A DNA stretch of 64,000 bases from JAEINY01 sp942490535 (lineage in GTDB: Bacteria > Bacteroidota > Bacteroidia > Bacteroidales > Marinilabiliaceae), in assembly GCA_942490535.1 (NCBI GenBank), contig CALNXQ010000003.1:868001-932000 (forward strand), read 5' to 3'. Position numbers and translations under genes: made by a program. Numbering within the stretch: position 1 is the first letter of the stretch; the number at the start of each line of letters is the position of its first letter. Shown piece after piece: positions 44,406-54,908 of the stretch. The notes under the pieces are model-generated. The model saw only the letters and a list, made by a program, of their open reading frames with translations, was not told where the DNA came from and did not search any database.

Positions 44406-47400
44406 TTACTTTACCATTATTTTAACGGCTTCCCGGAATAAACCATCTCGAATATAGCGGCAGATATAAATACCTGTCCCATATCGACTGAGGTTAATAG
44501 CCTGACGGTACTCTCCCTTGGCATTATGCTCTTCTTCTATTACAAATAATTGTCGGCCATAAGCATCGTACATCTCAAAGCGAACATCATTGCCTTCTTC
44601 AACTTTATATATCAGCTCACCCACTCCATTATCAAGTGGATTTGGATACACCATTAGGGATTGTTCATCTCTCAATACATCAGGTTGAAGCGTTCCGTGA
44701 CCATCCGGTGAAGCATTCACAGCATCCACATCATCAATCACCTGAACATAAACGCCATAAATAACAAAACCATCTTCTTTTCCATCATCGGCGGCAAATA
44801 CAACCATACCCGTACCAACCATTAAAGGGTTAAGGTTGATATAAGCCGAACCCAAGGACATGTCAAGGATATCAGGCGTGTAATTACCAGCCATTATTTG
44901 TAGCGGATCGCCATCCGGATCTGTGAATAAATCACTCGGATCAATGGTAAAGGCGCGTGGGTCGGCAATATTAAGGGTTATCAGTGCAAACTCGCTATTC
45001 AACATAGGTGCGCGATTTTTATCCAACACTTTAATCACCACCGTATCCAACGACAAACTACCCGAAGCATCTGTAACCTGCACAGGATAAGTATACACCC
45101 CTTCACTATCATAATCAGTTTTGATTTTGATTTGCGCAGTTGTTTCACCTGTTTGACTAACCTTCAGTTGTGGCCCCTCAATCTTCGTTTCTAAACTGAA
45201 AGTCATCACTTCGTTTTCAGGGTCTACAAACAGATAATTCAACAACAACTCTTCGGTTTCCAACACTTGCAAAGTGTCCTTATAGCTATTAGGCCTATGC
45301 CTAAACTCAGGAGCACCATTCACATTTAATGCGATATTAAATGTACGCTTTAAATTATTCACATCATTGGTAGATGCCACCATCAAGGCATTGTGCGAAC
45401 CTTTTCCAGCTTTAGCTGCATGAATGGTGGCCGTCACATCAATGGATTCTCCGCCGGCAATTTCGCCTTTATAGGTATCCAGTTCTACCCAGGTATCTTC
45501 TCCTGCAGCTGTTAACGGCCGAATCTTCCAGACATAATTTGTGTAGTCGTAAACATCATTACGGTTCCAGTAATATTGCCCATCCTGCTGATAAGTACCG
45601 GTATAGCTATTCAAGATAGACTCATCGGTTTTGTTTTCATACCCCATCCCATACCTTGTTGGTGGATGTGTCACAGTGAGGTAGAAAGTAGCACCTTCGG
45701 GTATGATAACAGGCTCATTTAATTGAAGATATATCCATTCTTCATTTACGGTCTGATCAACCACAAAGGTTTCCTCATATATTAGTTCGCCATCTTGTGG
45801 ATCATCACCACCAACAGTAATGAAAACCTGGAAAAATTCGCCAATACTGTTTAAATTGGTTATTGTCTTAACATGGGTTACAAAGAAACCTCCTGCCGGA
45901 GCCACAAACTTATTAGCAAACCCAATCTTATTTATACCCGAAAAAGAAGTAAAGTAACCATCTGCTTTTTCTTTTGAATCCCAGCTCAACTCATCAACCG
46001 TTAGTGGCGCATTAAAGGTAAAATTACTCTCCCCTTCAATGATTACGGGCCACTCACCACCTCCACCAGCAGGTACCACGGCCGGAGCCAGACTATATTT
46101 TAAACTTGTGGCCCCCTGATTATTTAAACTAAAGGTGTAAGTTTCTACTTCGGTATTTATCAGGTCATAACTCTGATCTGAAGCCGTCCAACTAAACACA
46201 GGGGAATCTACCAGATTGGCTGTCACAGGCACCGTTTGCTCGCCGAATGAGCCCACCCATTTCAGATTTCCGCTTATATCTGTTTGCGAAGCCACAGGCA
46301 TTTCTACAGTGATTACTGTTTCGTTCCATGGCTCCACGTTGATCGGGTTAAGCAACACGCCCGAACTGTTTTTCACAAGTTTATTGCCGTCGACATCATA
46401 TAGCGTGATAGCAGGTAATTGTGTTCCGATTACTTGTGTTAATGAAAGGGTTTCATAACCCGTATTAACTAAAGTAACAGGATAACGCAATACCAGGCCT
46501 TCTGTATAAACCACCTCTCCCCAATCGATGGTTTCATCTGTTTTTAAACTGGCCGTTCCGGTCACATTGAGTTCAACGGGGACTTTTAGCACCGCTTGTG
46601 TCATGCTATTGGTATGCACTTCCAGCGTATCGCGATACACACCTGATTTATACACATCACGCGCAGATAGTACCAAATCGTAATCCGCTTTTTGTCCACT
46701 GGCCACAGCTTGTTTATGTGGTGGCAGTATCATGATTGAACTATTATTGGTAAAATGGGCCCAATCCACTATCCATGTCTTATAATGTTCCAGCACTTCA
46801 CTTTCATCAGGACTTTCCAAGCCATAGTTAACTGTAAACCCCCACGTAGACACATCTTTGTAATGGAAGTAGATAGTACCATCGGCCAACAATTCTAACT
46901 GAAAGGTCGCGATACCCGGATCGTTCTCAGGCAGAAAACCATCCCATTGTAAAACCAAACGATTCTGATCCACAACCATTTTCACGCCTCCATTCTCTTC
47001 GTTGGTTACCATAGTGCTACCAAACGGCATAATCATACCACTGAGTCCATCCCCTTTCACAAATTCTAAATCGAAGTAATCATTCTCTGGTTCCACAACT
47101 GTAATGTAACCGTTTTTTGAAACCCAGATGCGATTAAATGTTTCTCCGTAGAACGGGAAGTCAAATGGTAATTCTACCTCTTGCTGTTTATTTTGCTCAA
47201 TTTGCAAAACCACAGCATCGTCACCAATATCTTCCCAGCGATGCATAGGTAACTGGTCATTACTAACGGCCCACCAATACCCATAATCACTAAATTGCTC
47301 GATATTAGCAAACCCTTCACCCCTTTTGAGTTCCGCTGTTTCAGCAAATGCCAACCAATTGCTCTTAACAGCCACTTGAAGCGGCACTCCCTTATCATGA

Positions 47401-50400
47401 TTACTAATAGTAAATGGAACTTTGACAATTTGCCCACCATCAATATTTTGTGTGATAGAGGCAGGTAAGTCGGTATCAAAGCCAGGATCGATTTCACCAT
47501 TTGCCATTAATAGCACATCAAATGTAGTTCCATCCGCAAATGTAAGTTTAGCTTTAGCTTCAACCGCTTCGGCTACAGTAGGCGTATACACAACTTTAAG
47601 TGGCCACTGCGAACTTGAATTGATGGTTAAAGGCAAAGCATCCGCCACGGTAAACTGCGCATTGTCAAACACGACAGAGGTAAGTTCACCCGCTGCCGAA
47701 CCGGTATTGTATACCGACAGGAAAGCTTGTGCATCAAAACCTATACGCGACATGCCAAAATCCACGCTATCAACCACCTCAAAGGCAGCAGTACCGGTTA
47801 CGTTGATGGTAATCGGATACAACTCTTCCTTGGCAGCTGTGTTGGTCTTCACCAGCACGTTGTTTTGATAGGTGTCCTGCATGCGATTATACGCCGCCGG
47901 ATCAATGGTTAGCGTTACATCTTTAGTTTCACCTGCATTGATAATACCTTTAAGTGGTGCAGCCTCCACAATCATACTTAAATCAGTAAGCGGTTGAATC
48001 CGGATCACCTGATCGTTATAAAGTAAATTATCGATATCGTCGTATGCCTTAATAACAATCAAATCCTCCGTAGTCAGTCCCTGAACAGCTACTGTATACT
48101 CCATATCTGTTGTCAAATCGCTTACGTTTTGATAACGGTACTCAATGCTACCATCGCGCAATAAGGCAATCTGGTAAGTGATTTCACCCACCGGTTTATT
48201 GGTGCTGTTGCGCGAAAAGATGGAGGCATACACGGTAAAGATGCTGCGATCGCCAAAAGAGTAATTGTACACCTTAGTGATGCGCAAATAGTGGTCCTTA
48301 ATCACAACGGGCACAAACAAGCCTTTGGCAGCACCATAAAATTCAGAGTCAGGATCATTGCTTAGCAAACCATCACTATAAAAAAACACTTGCCCACGTT
48401 GGTTCATCCAGGCATTGGTCATGATTTCGGAATAAAAGGGGAATCCCATGTTCAGTTCAAAACGATGGCCTGTTATGGTTTCGTAATCCAAGGGCTTCGA
48501 AAATTCTTCAATATCATCCCAGGCACCATTCACAGGACCGTTTACGTCACCGGAGTGCAATACCTGATAGCTCAATTTTTCAGGCATCTTTCCTTTACTG
48601 ATATTGAGCGGTGAATAATGGTTCAAATCGTATTCCAAAACCGTGCTTGAACCAGTATTGCTCAACTGAATAAGCAAACTTGCCTGGTCTCCATAGGCCA
48701 CATTAACCACATTGTTACCTGTGAAGTTTAAAACCGGAGCCTCCACATTTTCGAATGTACACGATAATGGCACATTACCAACATTGGTAACCAAAGTCAC
48801 TTGTGTTTCAATCAACCCGGCAACAGGTGGTGTATATGCAAATGGCACAAACCTTGTAAATTCGGGGCTGATCACCACTGAATCGGTAAAGTTTTTACTA
48901 AAACCGGGTGAAACAGATGTTACATCGTATACAATAAAATCCTTTAGTCCGGTGTTTTTCAGCTCGAAGTTAAGTTCATTATCTTCCAATACATACGACT
49001 TGAATTGATACACCTTATCCGTATCTACTTCCGGCTTTTGGCCGGTTACATTCACTTTTACTTCAATATTCACGGTAGGTTTGTGGATATCATTGGTAGT
49101 GATACCTAACGAAGCAAGGTGTTTTCCTTCACTAAGGTTGGTAGCATCCACAATCACTTCTGCTGTTACCGTTTGATCCTTGGCTATTTCACCTTCTACC
49201 GGGTCGAGAAATACATAGGCTCCATCATTACCCGAGCTCAATGCCGATAGCATAGGGGCAACAGATCTATATAGATAGTTATACGCTTCTTCATACCGGT
49301 TTCCATTATCACGCGACATGATAAAGTAACCTTCTCTGTAATCAGATAGCTGAACGCCCAAAGGATATTCCATTTCTTTCGGGAAATGAAGTACCACCCA
49401 GAAAATCTCATTATCGGTAAATCGCTGAGGCCTGTATAAAGGAATGGTATAATACCCAAATACATTCGTGGTATCAGGATAATAATCCTGAAGATAAACG
49501 GTTTCTGCTTCGTGTACCCATTTCGAGCCTTTTTTGATTTCAACCACAATGGGCTTATCATTAATTTCGGGCAATAAAACAGCTTGAATATGTGTAAGAT
49601 TAAACGAGTAATCGTAAGGAATATCAAAGCGGGTGGCAAATATTAACCCGGCATTGGTATTGCCTGAGCCCATTAGAAAATCAGCTCCATAGTTATAATC
49701 ATGATAGCCAATACCGGCCACGAATTCTGTCCGGTCATTTTCCCAGTGCTTTAAGCCTTCCGGTACAGCCGATGAGGATTTCAAGCCAGGTATGGCCTTG
49801 GTAAACGAACGAGTGGTTTCAAATAGAGCGGAGTTAACCTCTGCCTCTTCTGCTTTTGCGTTCAGACTTTGAACTAATGCCTGTTGCACTTCATCTTGTT
49901 CCCAAAAGTATTCTTCGTTGTAAACAATACTATTGTAGTAAACAATACCATCCCCAATGTTTGACAATTGAATAGGCACTCGCTGTATGGCTTCCTGTGT
50001 TACATCCACATCCACGCTTATTGAGCGTGTCGACTCCATAAAATGGGGCAGATTACTGGTAGTAACAGGTAAAACATTGGAAATCTCAGACAAGTTATCA
50101 AACTGATCGGCAGATTTGAGCGCAAACCAGTAATTCGTCAGTTTTTGAAACCCTCCCACATTAATTTTTAAGGTCTCCCCTGCTTTTAATTCATTTTGCA
50201 ACAAAAATAAGCCTTGGTTCTCAAAATTTGCAGATGTAATTTCACTGGTTCCTATGGCCAGATAATAATAACGGGGTTCACCACTTTCATTATCCACTGG
50301 TACCGTCCATTCCAGACGTACTTCATCGTGAAAAATACTTCCGGCTCGTAGGTCAGTAATTGGAAGAGGCGGTTCGCGGTTATCGTCAATTAAGGCACTG

Positions 50401-51947
50401 GTAGCATTTAGCAAACCAGTTCCGTATTTACTATTGTGTTGAAATATAAATCGATCGGTTGAATTTAGTATCTTCTTTTTCAGATCTTCAGCCGTAAATC
50501 CTTCACCCCCAAATTTTGAAATGACCAATGCAGCTACGCCAGACACATGCGGACAAGCCATAGAGGTTCCTTCCATATATCCGTAATTATTATCAGTGAT
50601 GGTACTTAGCACTCCACCTTCAGTAGCAAAGTTGGTTTGATCACCTCCCAGTGCGCCAATATCAGCCCAATCGCCATGAGAACTATACGGCGCTGGAAAG
50701 CCATCGGCACTAATGGAAGTAACACCTATTACTTCTTCAAAAGCACCAGGATAACGCAGGATATCATCTCCGGTATTACCAGCGGCAAAAAACAAAATAC
50801 CACCCTTCATCGGTCCTACCTGGTTGCCATTCCCATCCGTACCTGCATATTCAACAAAGTATTGAACTGCTGCATATACTTCCGGCTCGTAATAACCAGG
50901 TAAATTATAACCCCATGAATTTTGTGAAATAACAGCGCCGTTATTAGCACCATAGACTATGGCACCGGCAAAGTTAATACCACCAATCACACGGTCGTCA
51001 AACACCTGGCATGACATCATTTTCACGCCATTACCAGACCCATCTCCTCCAGCTACACCGGCTACACCAATACCATTGTTTGACACAGCTCCTACGGTAC
51101 CCGCTACGTGGGTACCATGATCGCCCGGCCGAATTGAACCATCCGGGACAGTCACTTCTGAAGCGGTAAAGTTATAACCATAATAGTCGTCGATGTAACC
51201 GTTACCGTCATCATCAACACCTTCTACACCATTAATTTCAGCCTCATTATGCCAGATGTTGGCTGCAAGGTCTTCGTGATACACATCCACACCCTGGTCC
51301 ACAATGGCCACGATAATATCAGTACTACCAGTTGTTTGTGCCCAGGCTGCAAACAAATCGGTATCCAATGAATCAGTTCCCACACGACCATCGTTTTCAT
51401 AATGCCACTGATCAGGTAACAAAGGGTCGTTAAAAAAAGCTTCGTACTGCGTGGATGATGAACTTTTAAGGGTTGCACTTCCTTTACTTAGTACTTCTAC
51501 AGTATAAGGGTTCACCTTTTTATCTGAATCAATTCGAACCTTCTTATAAACAGGTTTTACAATCTCCAATTCAGTTAACCCTTTATATTTATCTACAACG
51601 GTTAATGGATCAATCGATTCATCAAAATCCAATTCATACCATAGGTGTAAACCATACTTTCGTTGTTTACTTTCATGCTTTATCGAAAATGGAAATACCC
51701 TTCGTATACGGAGAATACCCACTTCTTCACTCACCAAATCAATCTTCTTAATACCAATCACACTTGTTTGTGAGGTGGTAGTGAGCGATTTTAGTTGCGA
51801 GTTAATATTTTGTAGTTGCTCCTGCTTTAATTTGATGCGAATTTTTCCACTCACACAATCCTCGGACCTCACATTCACAGTTTGACCTTGTGCTGTTTGA
51901 AACAACAAAAGAAGCAAAAGCGCAGCAAATATTTTAAAAAATTTCAT
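44406..51947 (-). CDS. Giant S8 subtilisin-like protease with T9SS type A sorting domain
   Basis: A secreted protein of about 2513 residues. I start at 51947 (MKFFKIFAALLLLLLFQTAQ), a clean signal peptide; the frame is open to an ATG at 51965 that overlaps the upstream stop. A propeptide-like region (about 30-165) precedes the S8 domain with the triad Asp in IVDQGVDVYHED (about 217), His in GDHGTHVAG (about 278) and Ser in GTSMACPHVSG (about 461). A fibronectin-III domain (ITDLRAGSIFHDEVRLEWTV) and long arrays of Ig-like and ASPM-like beta domains follow, then a cadherin-like region (NRAPMLN...DLFTDPDGDPLQ). The end is a type A T9SS sorting domain (LMVYPNPLDNGVGELIYK). It should act on the surface or outside the cell, supplying peptides to the SusC/SusD pair upstream. 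Confidence 0.92.
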   Translation of the reverse strand: MKFFKIFAALLLLLLFQTAQGQTVNVRSEDCVSGKIRIKLKQEQLQNINSQLKSLTTTSQTSVIGIKKIDLVSEEVGILRIRRVFPFSIKHESKQRKYGLHLWYELDFDESIDPLTVVDKYKGLTELEIVKPVYKKVRIDSDKKVNPYTVEVLSKGSATLKSSSSTQYEAFFNDPLLPDQWHYENDGRVGTDSLDTDLFAAWAQTTGSTDIIVAIVDQGVDVYHEDLAANIWHNEAEINGVEGVDDDGNGYIDDYYGYNFTASEVTVPDGSIRPGDHGTHVAGTVGAVSNNGIGVAGVAGGDGSGNGVKMMSCQVFDDRVIGGINFAGAIVYGANNGAVISQNSWGYNLPGYYEPEVYAAVQYFVEYAGTDGNGNQVGPMKGGILFFAAGNTGDDILRYPGAFEEVIGVTSISADGFPAPYSSHGDWADIGALGGDQTNFATEGGVLSTITDNNYGYMEGTSMACPHVSGVAALVISKFGGEGFTAEDLKKKILNSTDRFIFQHNSKYGTGLLNATSALIDDNREPPLPITDLRAGSIFHDEVRLEWTVPVDNESGEPRYYYLAIGTSEITSANFENQGLFLLQNELKAGETLKINVGGFQKLTNYWFALKSADQFDNLSEISNVLPVTTSNLPHFMESTRSISVDVDVTQEAIQRVPIQLSNIGDGIVYYNSIVYNEEYFWEQDEVQQALVQSLNAKAEEAEVNSALFETTRSFTKAIPGLKSSSAVPEGLKHWENDRTEFVAGIGYHDYNYGADFLMGSGNTNAGLIFATRFDIPYDYSFNLTHIQAVLLPEINDKPIVVEIKKGSKWVHEAETVYLQDYYPDTTNVFGYYTIPLYRPQRFTDNEIFWVVLHFPKEMEYPLGVQLSDYREGYFIMSRDNGNRYEEAYNYLYRSVAPMLSALSSGNDGAYVFLDPVEGEIAKDQTVTAEVIVDATNLSEGKHLASLGITTNDIHKPTVNIEVKVNVTGQKPEVDTDKVYQFKSYVLEDNELNFELKNTGLKDFIVYDVTSVSPGFSKNFTDSVVISPEFTRFVPFAYTPPVAGLIETQVTLVTNVGNVPLSCTFENVEAPVLNFTGNNVVNVAYGDQASLLIQLSNTGSSTVLEYDLNHYSPLNISKGKMPEKLSYQVLHSGDVNGPVNGAWDDIEEFSKPLDYETITGHRFELNMGFPFYSEIMTNAWMNQRGQVFFYSDGLLSNDPDSEFYGAAKGLFVPVVIKDHYLRITKVYNYSFGDRSIFTVYASIFSRNSTNKPVGEITYQIALLRDGSIEYRYQNVSDLTTDMEYTVAVQGLTTEDLIVIKAYDDIDNLLYNDQVIRIQPLTDLSMIVEAAPLKGIINAGETKDVTLTIDPAAYNRMQDTYQNNVLVKTNTAAKEELYPITINVTGTAAFEVVDSVDFGMSRIGFDAQAFLSVYNTGSAAGELTSVVFDNAQFTVADALPLTINSSSQWPLKVVYTPTVAEAVEAKAKLTFADGTTFDVLLMANGEIDPGFDTDLPASITQNIDGGQIVKVPFTISNHDKGVPLQVAVKSNWLAFAETAELKRGEGFANIEQFSDYGYWWAVSNDQLPMHRWEDIGDDAVVLQIEQNKQQEVELPFDFPFYGETFNRIWVSKNGYITVVEPENDYFDLEFVKGDGLSGMIMPFGSTMVTNEENGGVKMVVDQNRLVLQWDGFLPENDPGIATFQLELLADGTIYFHYKDVSTWGFTVNYGLESPDESEVLEHYKTWIVDWAHFTNNSSIMILPPHKQAVASGQKADYDLVLSARDVYKSGVYRDTLEVHTNSMTQAVLKVPVELNVTGTASLKTDETIDWGEVVYTEGLVLRYPVTLVNTGYETLSLTQVIGTQLPAITLYDVDGNKLVKNSSGVLLNPINVEPWNETVITVEMPVASQTDISGNLKWVGSFGEQTVPVTANLVDSPVFSWTASDQSYDLINTEVETYTFSLNNQGATSLKYSLAPAVVPAGGGGEWPVIIEGESNFTFNAPLTVDELSWDSKEKADGYFTSFSGINKIGFANKFVAPAGGFFVTHVKTITNLNSIGEFFQVFITVGGDDPQDGELIYEETFVVDQTVNEEWIYLQLNEPVIIPEGATFYLTVTHPPTRYGMGYENKTDESILNSYTGTYQQDGQYYWNRNDVYDYTNYVWKIRPLTAAGEDTWVELDTYKGEIAGGESIDVTATIHAAKAGKGSHNALMVASTNDVNNLKRTFNIALNVNGAPEFRHRPNSYKDTLQVLETEELLLNYLFVDPENEVMTFSLETKIEGPQLKVSQTGETTAQIKIKTDYDSEGVYTYPVQVTDASGSLSLDTVVIKVLDKNRAPMLNSEFALITLNIADPRAFTIDPSDLFTDPDGDPLQIMAGNYTPDILDMSLGSAYINLNPLMVGTGMVVFAADDGKEDGFVIYGVYVQVIDDVDAVNASPDGHGTLQPDVLRDEQSLMVYPNPLDNGVGELIYKVEEGNDVRFEMYDAYGRQLFVIEEEHNAKGEYRQAINLSRYGTGIYICRYIRDGLFREAVKIMVK

Positions 51948-51961
51948 AATGTCTGATTTTA

Positions 51962-53395
51962 TCATTCTTCAATATCACGCACATAGCGCACTGAAAGCTT
52001 AAAAAATGCTGATGGCAATGGACCTACTCCAGGTTCTTCGCCTGAAGCCGTTACTTCAAACACATTGGCATATCCGGTGTATTCGCTAATCTCGTTAAGC
52101 CAATAAAGGCCGGATGCATCTTGCCCACCAAATACGTTTCGAAAGGCCGGATCCGAAGAACTAGACAAATTCAAATAACCGGCAAATATCAGGTCCAGTC
52201 CGCTATCGCCGCCTTCCAAAATTTTGTCATTGGCATACAAGCCTCCTCCCAGCGAACTCAATAATTCATCAAATTCATACCAGGTAGGTAAGCGCCAACC
52301 TTGAGGGGCATTATTATATGCCGCATGCCAGTCGTAAAGACGACCGTAATAGTTGCGCTCCTCCTCTGTTTCAAGTGGGTGTCCATCTTCAACAATGCTA
52401 CGTGCAGCATGGCCATAATACCAGGAGCTGTCTCCGGGAGCAACCACATAATTAAAGTTATCAGCCATCCATTCCAGCCCATTCAATTCAGCAAAACGAT
52501 AACTCTGACCATCGCGCTCATCTGTAAACATACCCCATTTACCACGGAAACGAAGTTCTACGGTGTCGGTTGATTCGTATTGGTCAAGTTTTATTGTCCA
52601 GGCCAATGAATAAGTAGTATCTGCTACCCCTTCAAACAATGAAGTACCCAACTCGGGTGAATGTACCTTACCCGATTGTCCTTTAATGATTTCCCACTGA
52701 CCGGACGCTCCTGCAGGTAAAAAGCCCTCAAGACTAAAAAATTTATAGCCCTCTTTAGCCGTTTTAATATCCAGATTGTCATGGCCCGCCTGAGCATTGA
52801 ATTCGTCAGTCACAAACGTAATCTCTTTCGACACCGATTTGGAACCATACGAAAGCGTCCATCGCACTACATATGGTGCATTTTCCGCACCAATAAACTG
52901 GGCTTCAGCCTGATCTTCAGCAACCAGGCGGCCACCATTTCCGGCCTGAATAGTCCATTTCCCTTCAGCTCCATATTTCGCCGGCTCTGCCTCAAGATAC
53001 ATTGATACATTATTATAAATTGTATCCTGAGGTATCGAAAGAATAACCGGATTCAACGGTTTAAACGACACATCAATAGACGATGATTTATATTTTCCCC
53101 CTTCACTGACTTCCCAACCAAGCACATATTTTTCACCTGGTTCGCCATAAAAAAAGGTTTTAGGATCATTCACATCATCAAAACGACCATTCTGTCCAAC
53201 ATAAATACGCCATGTCCCAACCTGATCTGTTGCCGGAGCCGTCGCATCCAGTTGAACCATATAGCCATCATTCTCAATATCCAGAAAATTGCTTCCGGCA
53301 TCTGGTTTGAGAATGATGCTATCATGGTCTTTGCTGCAGCTTGTTGCTAAACTTATCAACAGAACTACAATAATATAGAGGCTAGCTTTATTCAT
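51962..53395 (-). CDS. FISUMP-domain surface lipoprotein
   Basis: A lipoprotein of about 477 residues. I start at 53395 (MNKASLYIIVVLLISLATSC), where a lipobox ends in Cys; the longer frame to 53437 lacks a signal. Residues 25-300 are made of three Ig-like repeats (each with G-x-W-x-I/V-x-x-G-x-x-G-x-F, for example VGTWRIYVGQNGRF, EGKWTIQAGNGGRL, SGQWEIIKGQSGKV). The C-terminal 170 residues are a FISUMP domain (FTDERDGQSYRFAELNGLEW, YGRLYDWHAAYNNAPQGWRL). Such proteins are common in Bacteroidota outer surfaces. It sits between SusD (48-bp gap) and the subtilase, so it probably acts as an extra binding lipoprotein of the same uptake system, in the position of SusE/F. Confidence 0.88.
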   Translation of the reverse strand: MNKASLYIIVVLLISLATSCSKDHDSIILKPDAGSNFLDIENDGYMVQLDATAPATDQVGTWRIYVGQNGRFDDVNDPKTFFYGEPGEKYVLGWEVSEGGKYKSSSIDVSFKPLNPVILSIPQDTIYNNVSMYLEAEPAKYGAEGKWTIQAGNGGRLVAEDQAEAQFIGAENAPYVVRWTLSYGSKSVSKEITFVTDEFNAQAGHDNLDIKTAKEGYKFFSLEGFLPAGASGQWEIIKGQSGKVHSPELGTSLFEGVADTTYSLAWTIKLDQYESTDTVELRFRGKWGMFTDERDGQSYRFAELNGLEWMADNFNYVVAPGDSSWYYGHAARSIVEDGHPLETEEERNYYGRLYDWHAAYNNAPQGWRLPTWYEFDELLSSLGGGLYANDKILEGGDSGLDLIFAGYLNLSSSSDPAFRNVFGGQDASGLYWLNEISEYTGYANVFEVTASGEEPGVGPLPSAFFKLSVRYVRDIEE

Positions 53396-53443
53396 AGTTA
53401 TTGCCCTTACTTTTATGCAGATAATATCTCTCCACAATAATCA

Positions 53444-54889
53444 TTAATACCCTTCATTTTGATCTGCTTCTGTAAGCAGTGGATTGGAATCAATCTCAGT
53501 CTGTGGAATCGGGAAAGTCAGTTTGTAATAATCTGAATCCTCAGGTCCGATATCCACCTTTGACCAATGTTCTGACCCGGCCTCACGCGTCATGCGTAAC
53601 TGTCTGCGTTTAATGTCATTCCATCGAAAACCTTCACCAAACAGCTCCTTGCGGCGCTCAAGCAATATTTCATCAATTAGTTGTTGACCGGTGGATGTAC
53701 TTTTTCTAATACTGGGATAAGATCGGCTTTGCACCACATGTAGTGCATCCTGTGCTTCTTTATAATGACCTAATTCCGCTTCACATTCAGCCTCTATCAA
53801 ATACATCTCTGCCGCACGAATACTCATTTTTTGAGCATTTCCAATAATTCCGTTATGCTGAAATTTAATGATTCCATAATAATCCAGTGTGATTGCCGGA
53901 TCAGTCCAGTAAATATCTTTGGTAAACAAATAGCTACGGTAATCACTGGTATGAAAAAGATTAACAAATTCCTTGGTGGCACGCATCGAGCTATATCCCC
54001 ATGTCGGCCAATAAAAAGAAGGTAATGAGAAATATACATTATTATCCTCAGATGTATAAGCCACCGCAAAAATGGTTTCTGTATCAGGCTGCACATAACC
54101 ATTTAAGATATCCTGGGCATACAATATGCGATCATTATGAGCATTTTTAGCCATATCACGGGCTTTTTCCCACTCGCCCATATTCAGATAAGCCCTGGCT
54201 AATATGGCTTCTGCCGCACGTTTATCAAAAAAGCCTTTGTCACTCACATTATCTTTATATTCCAATGTTCCAATGGCATTTGTTAAATCAGACACAATTT
54301 GTACATAAACGGCTCTGAGTGTGGAACGTGGCGTACCATGATCCTCTGGTGATACAGGTTGTGTCCGCAGAAGTATAGACATTGCATCCGGATCAGCGGC
54401 ATAGGCCGGTGAATACATTTGTGCCAGGCAGAGCCAGGCGTATGCCCGCATCACCTTAGCTTGTCCGACCAGTAAGGCTCTATTCTCATCTGTTGCATCC
54501 GGAATTTCGCTGGCATACGCCACTATCATATTGGCATCGTGTACCACTTTATACAAGCTCCACCATGGGGCATCCGGATAGCTTGAAATCGACAGAATAT
54601 TGTATTGATAAACCGGAATAAACCAGCCATAGTTTTCAGTCGGATGTAACATCAGGTCTTCGCCAAATAAGTCACTCATTATGGGAATATAAAGACCTTC
54701 CCCGGTATAACTGCTTAATTGGTCATAGGCTCCTATCAGTGCAGCTTGCGCATTCTTCAGTGAGCTAAAAGCTTCATCATCTGCTATTGAGTTATTGGGC
54801 TTTGGTGACAAAAAATCGTCCTGACAAGAAGTTACCGTAAGCAATGTAACGACCAGTAACCATGCGGGTATATATATTAACTTTTTCAT
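53444..54889 (-). CDS. SusD/RagB family nutrient-binding lipoprotein
   Basis: A 481-residue surface lipoprotein. The start at 54889 (MKKLIYIPAWLLVVTLLTVT) leads to the lipobox SCQDDFL; the frame is also open to 54898. Typical SusD features are DDFLSPKPNNSI at the start, TPR-like helices (KVMRAYAWLCLAQMYSPAYA, KRAAEAILARAYLNMGEWEK) and the ending ERRKELFGEGFRWNDIKR ... PIPQTEIDSNP. SusD proteins form a lid over the SusC channel and bind the ligand. With an adjacent secreted protease and no glycoside hydrolase, a peptide ligand (as in RagB) is the better guess. Confidence 0.95.
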   Translation of the reverse strand: MKKLIYIPAWLLVVTLLTVTSCQDDFLSPKPNNSIADDEAFSSLKNAQAALIGAYDQLSSYTGEGLYIPIMSDLFGEDLMLHPTENYGWFIPVYQYNILSISSYPDAPWWSLYKVVHDANMIVAYASEIPDATDENRALLVGQAKVMRAYAWLCLAQMYSPAYAADPDAMSILLRTQPVSPEDHGTPRSTLRAVYVQIVSDLTNAIGTLEYKDNVSDKGFFDKRAAEAILARAYLNMGEWEKARDMAKNAHNDRILYAQDILNGYVQPDTETIFAVAYTSEDNNVYFSLPSFYWPTWGYSSMRATKEFVNLFHTSDYRSYLFTKDIYWTDPAITLDYYGIIKFQHNGIIGNAQKMSIRAAEMYLIEAECEAELGHYKEAQDALHVVQSRSYPSIRKSTSTGQQLIDEILLERRKELFGEGFRWNDIKRRQLRMTREAGSEHWSKVDIGPEDSDYYKLTFPIPQTEIDSNPLLTEADQNEGY

Positions 54890-54908
54890 TGTTAGCAACT
54901 TCCTTTAT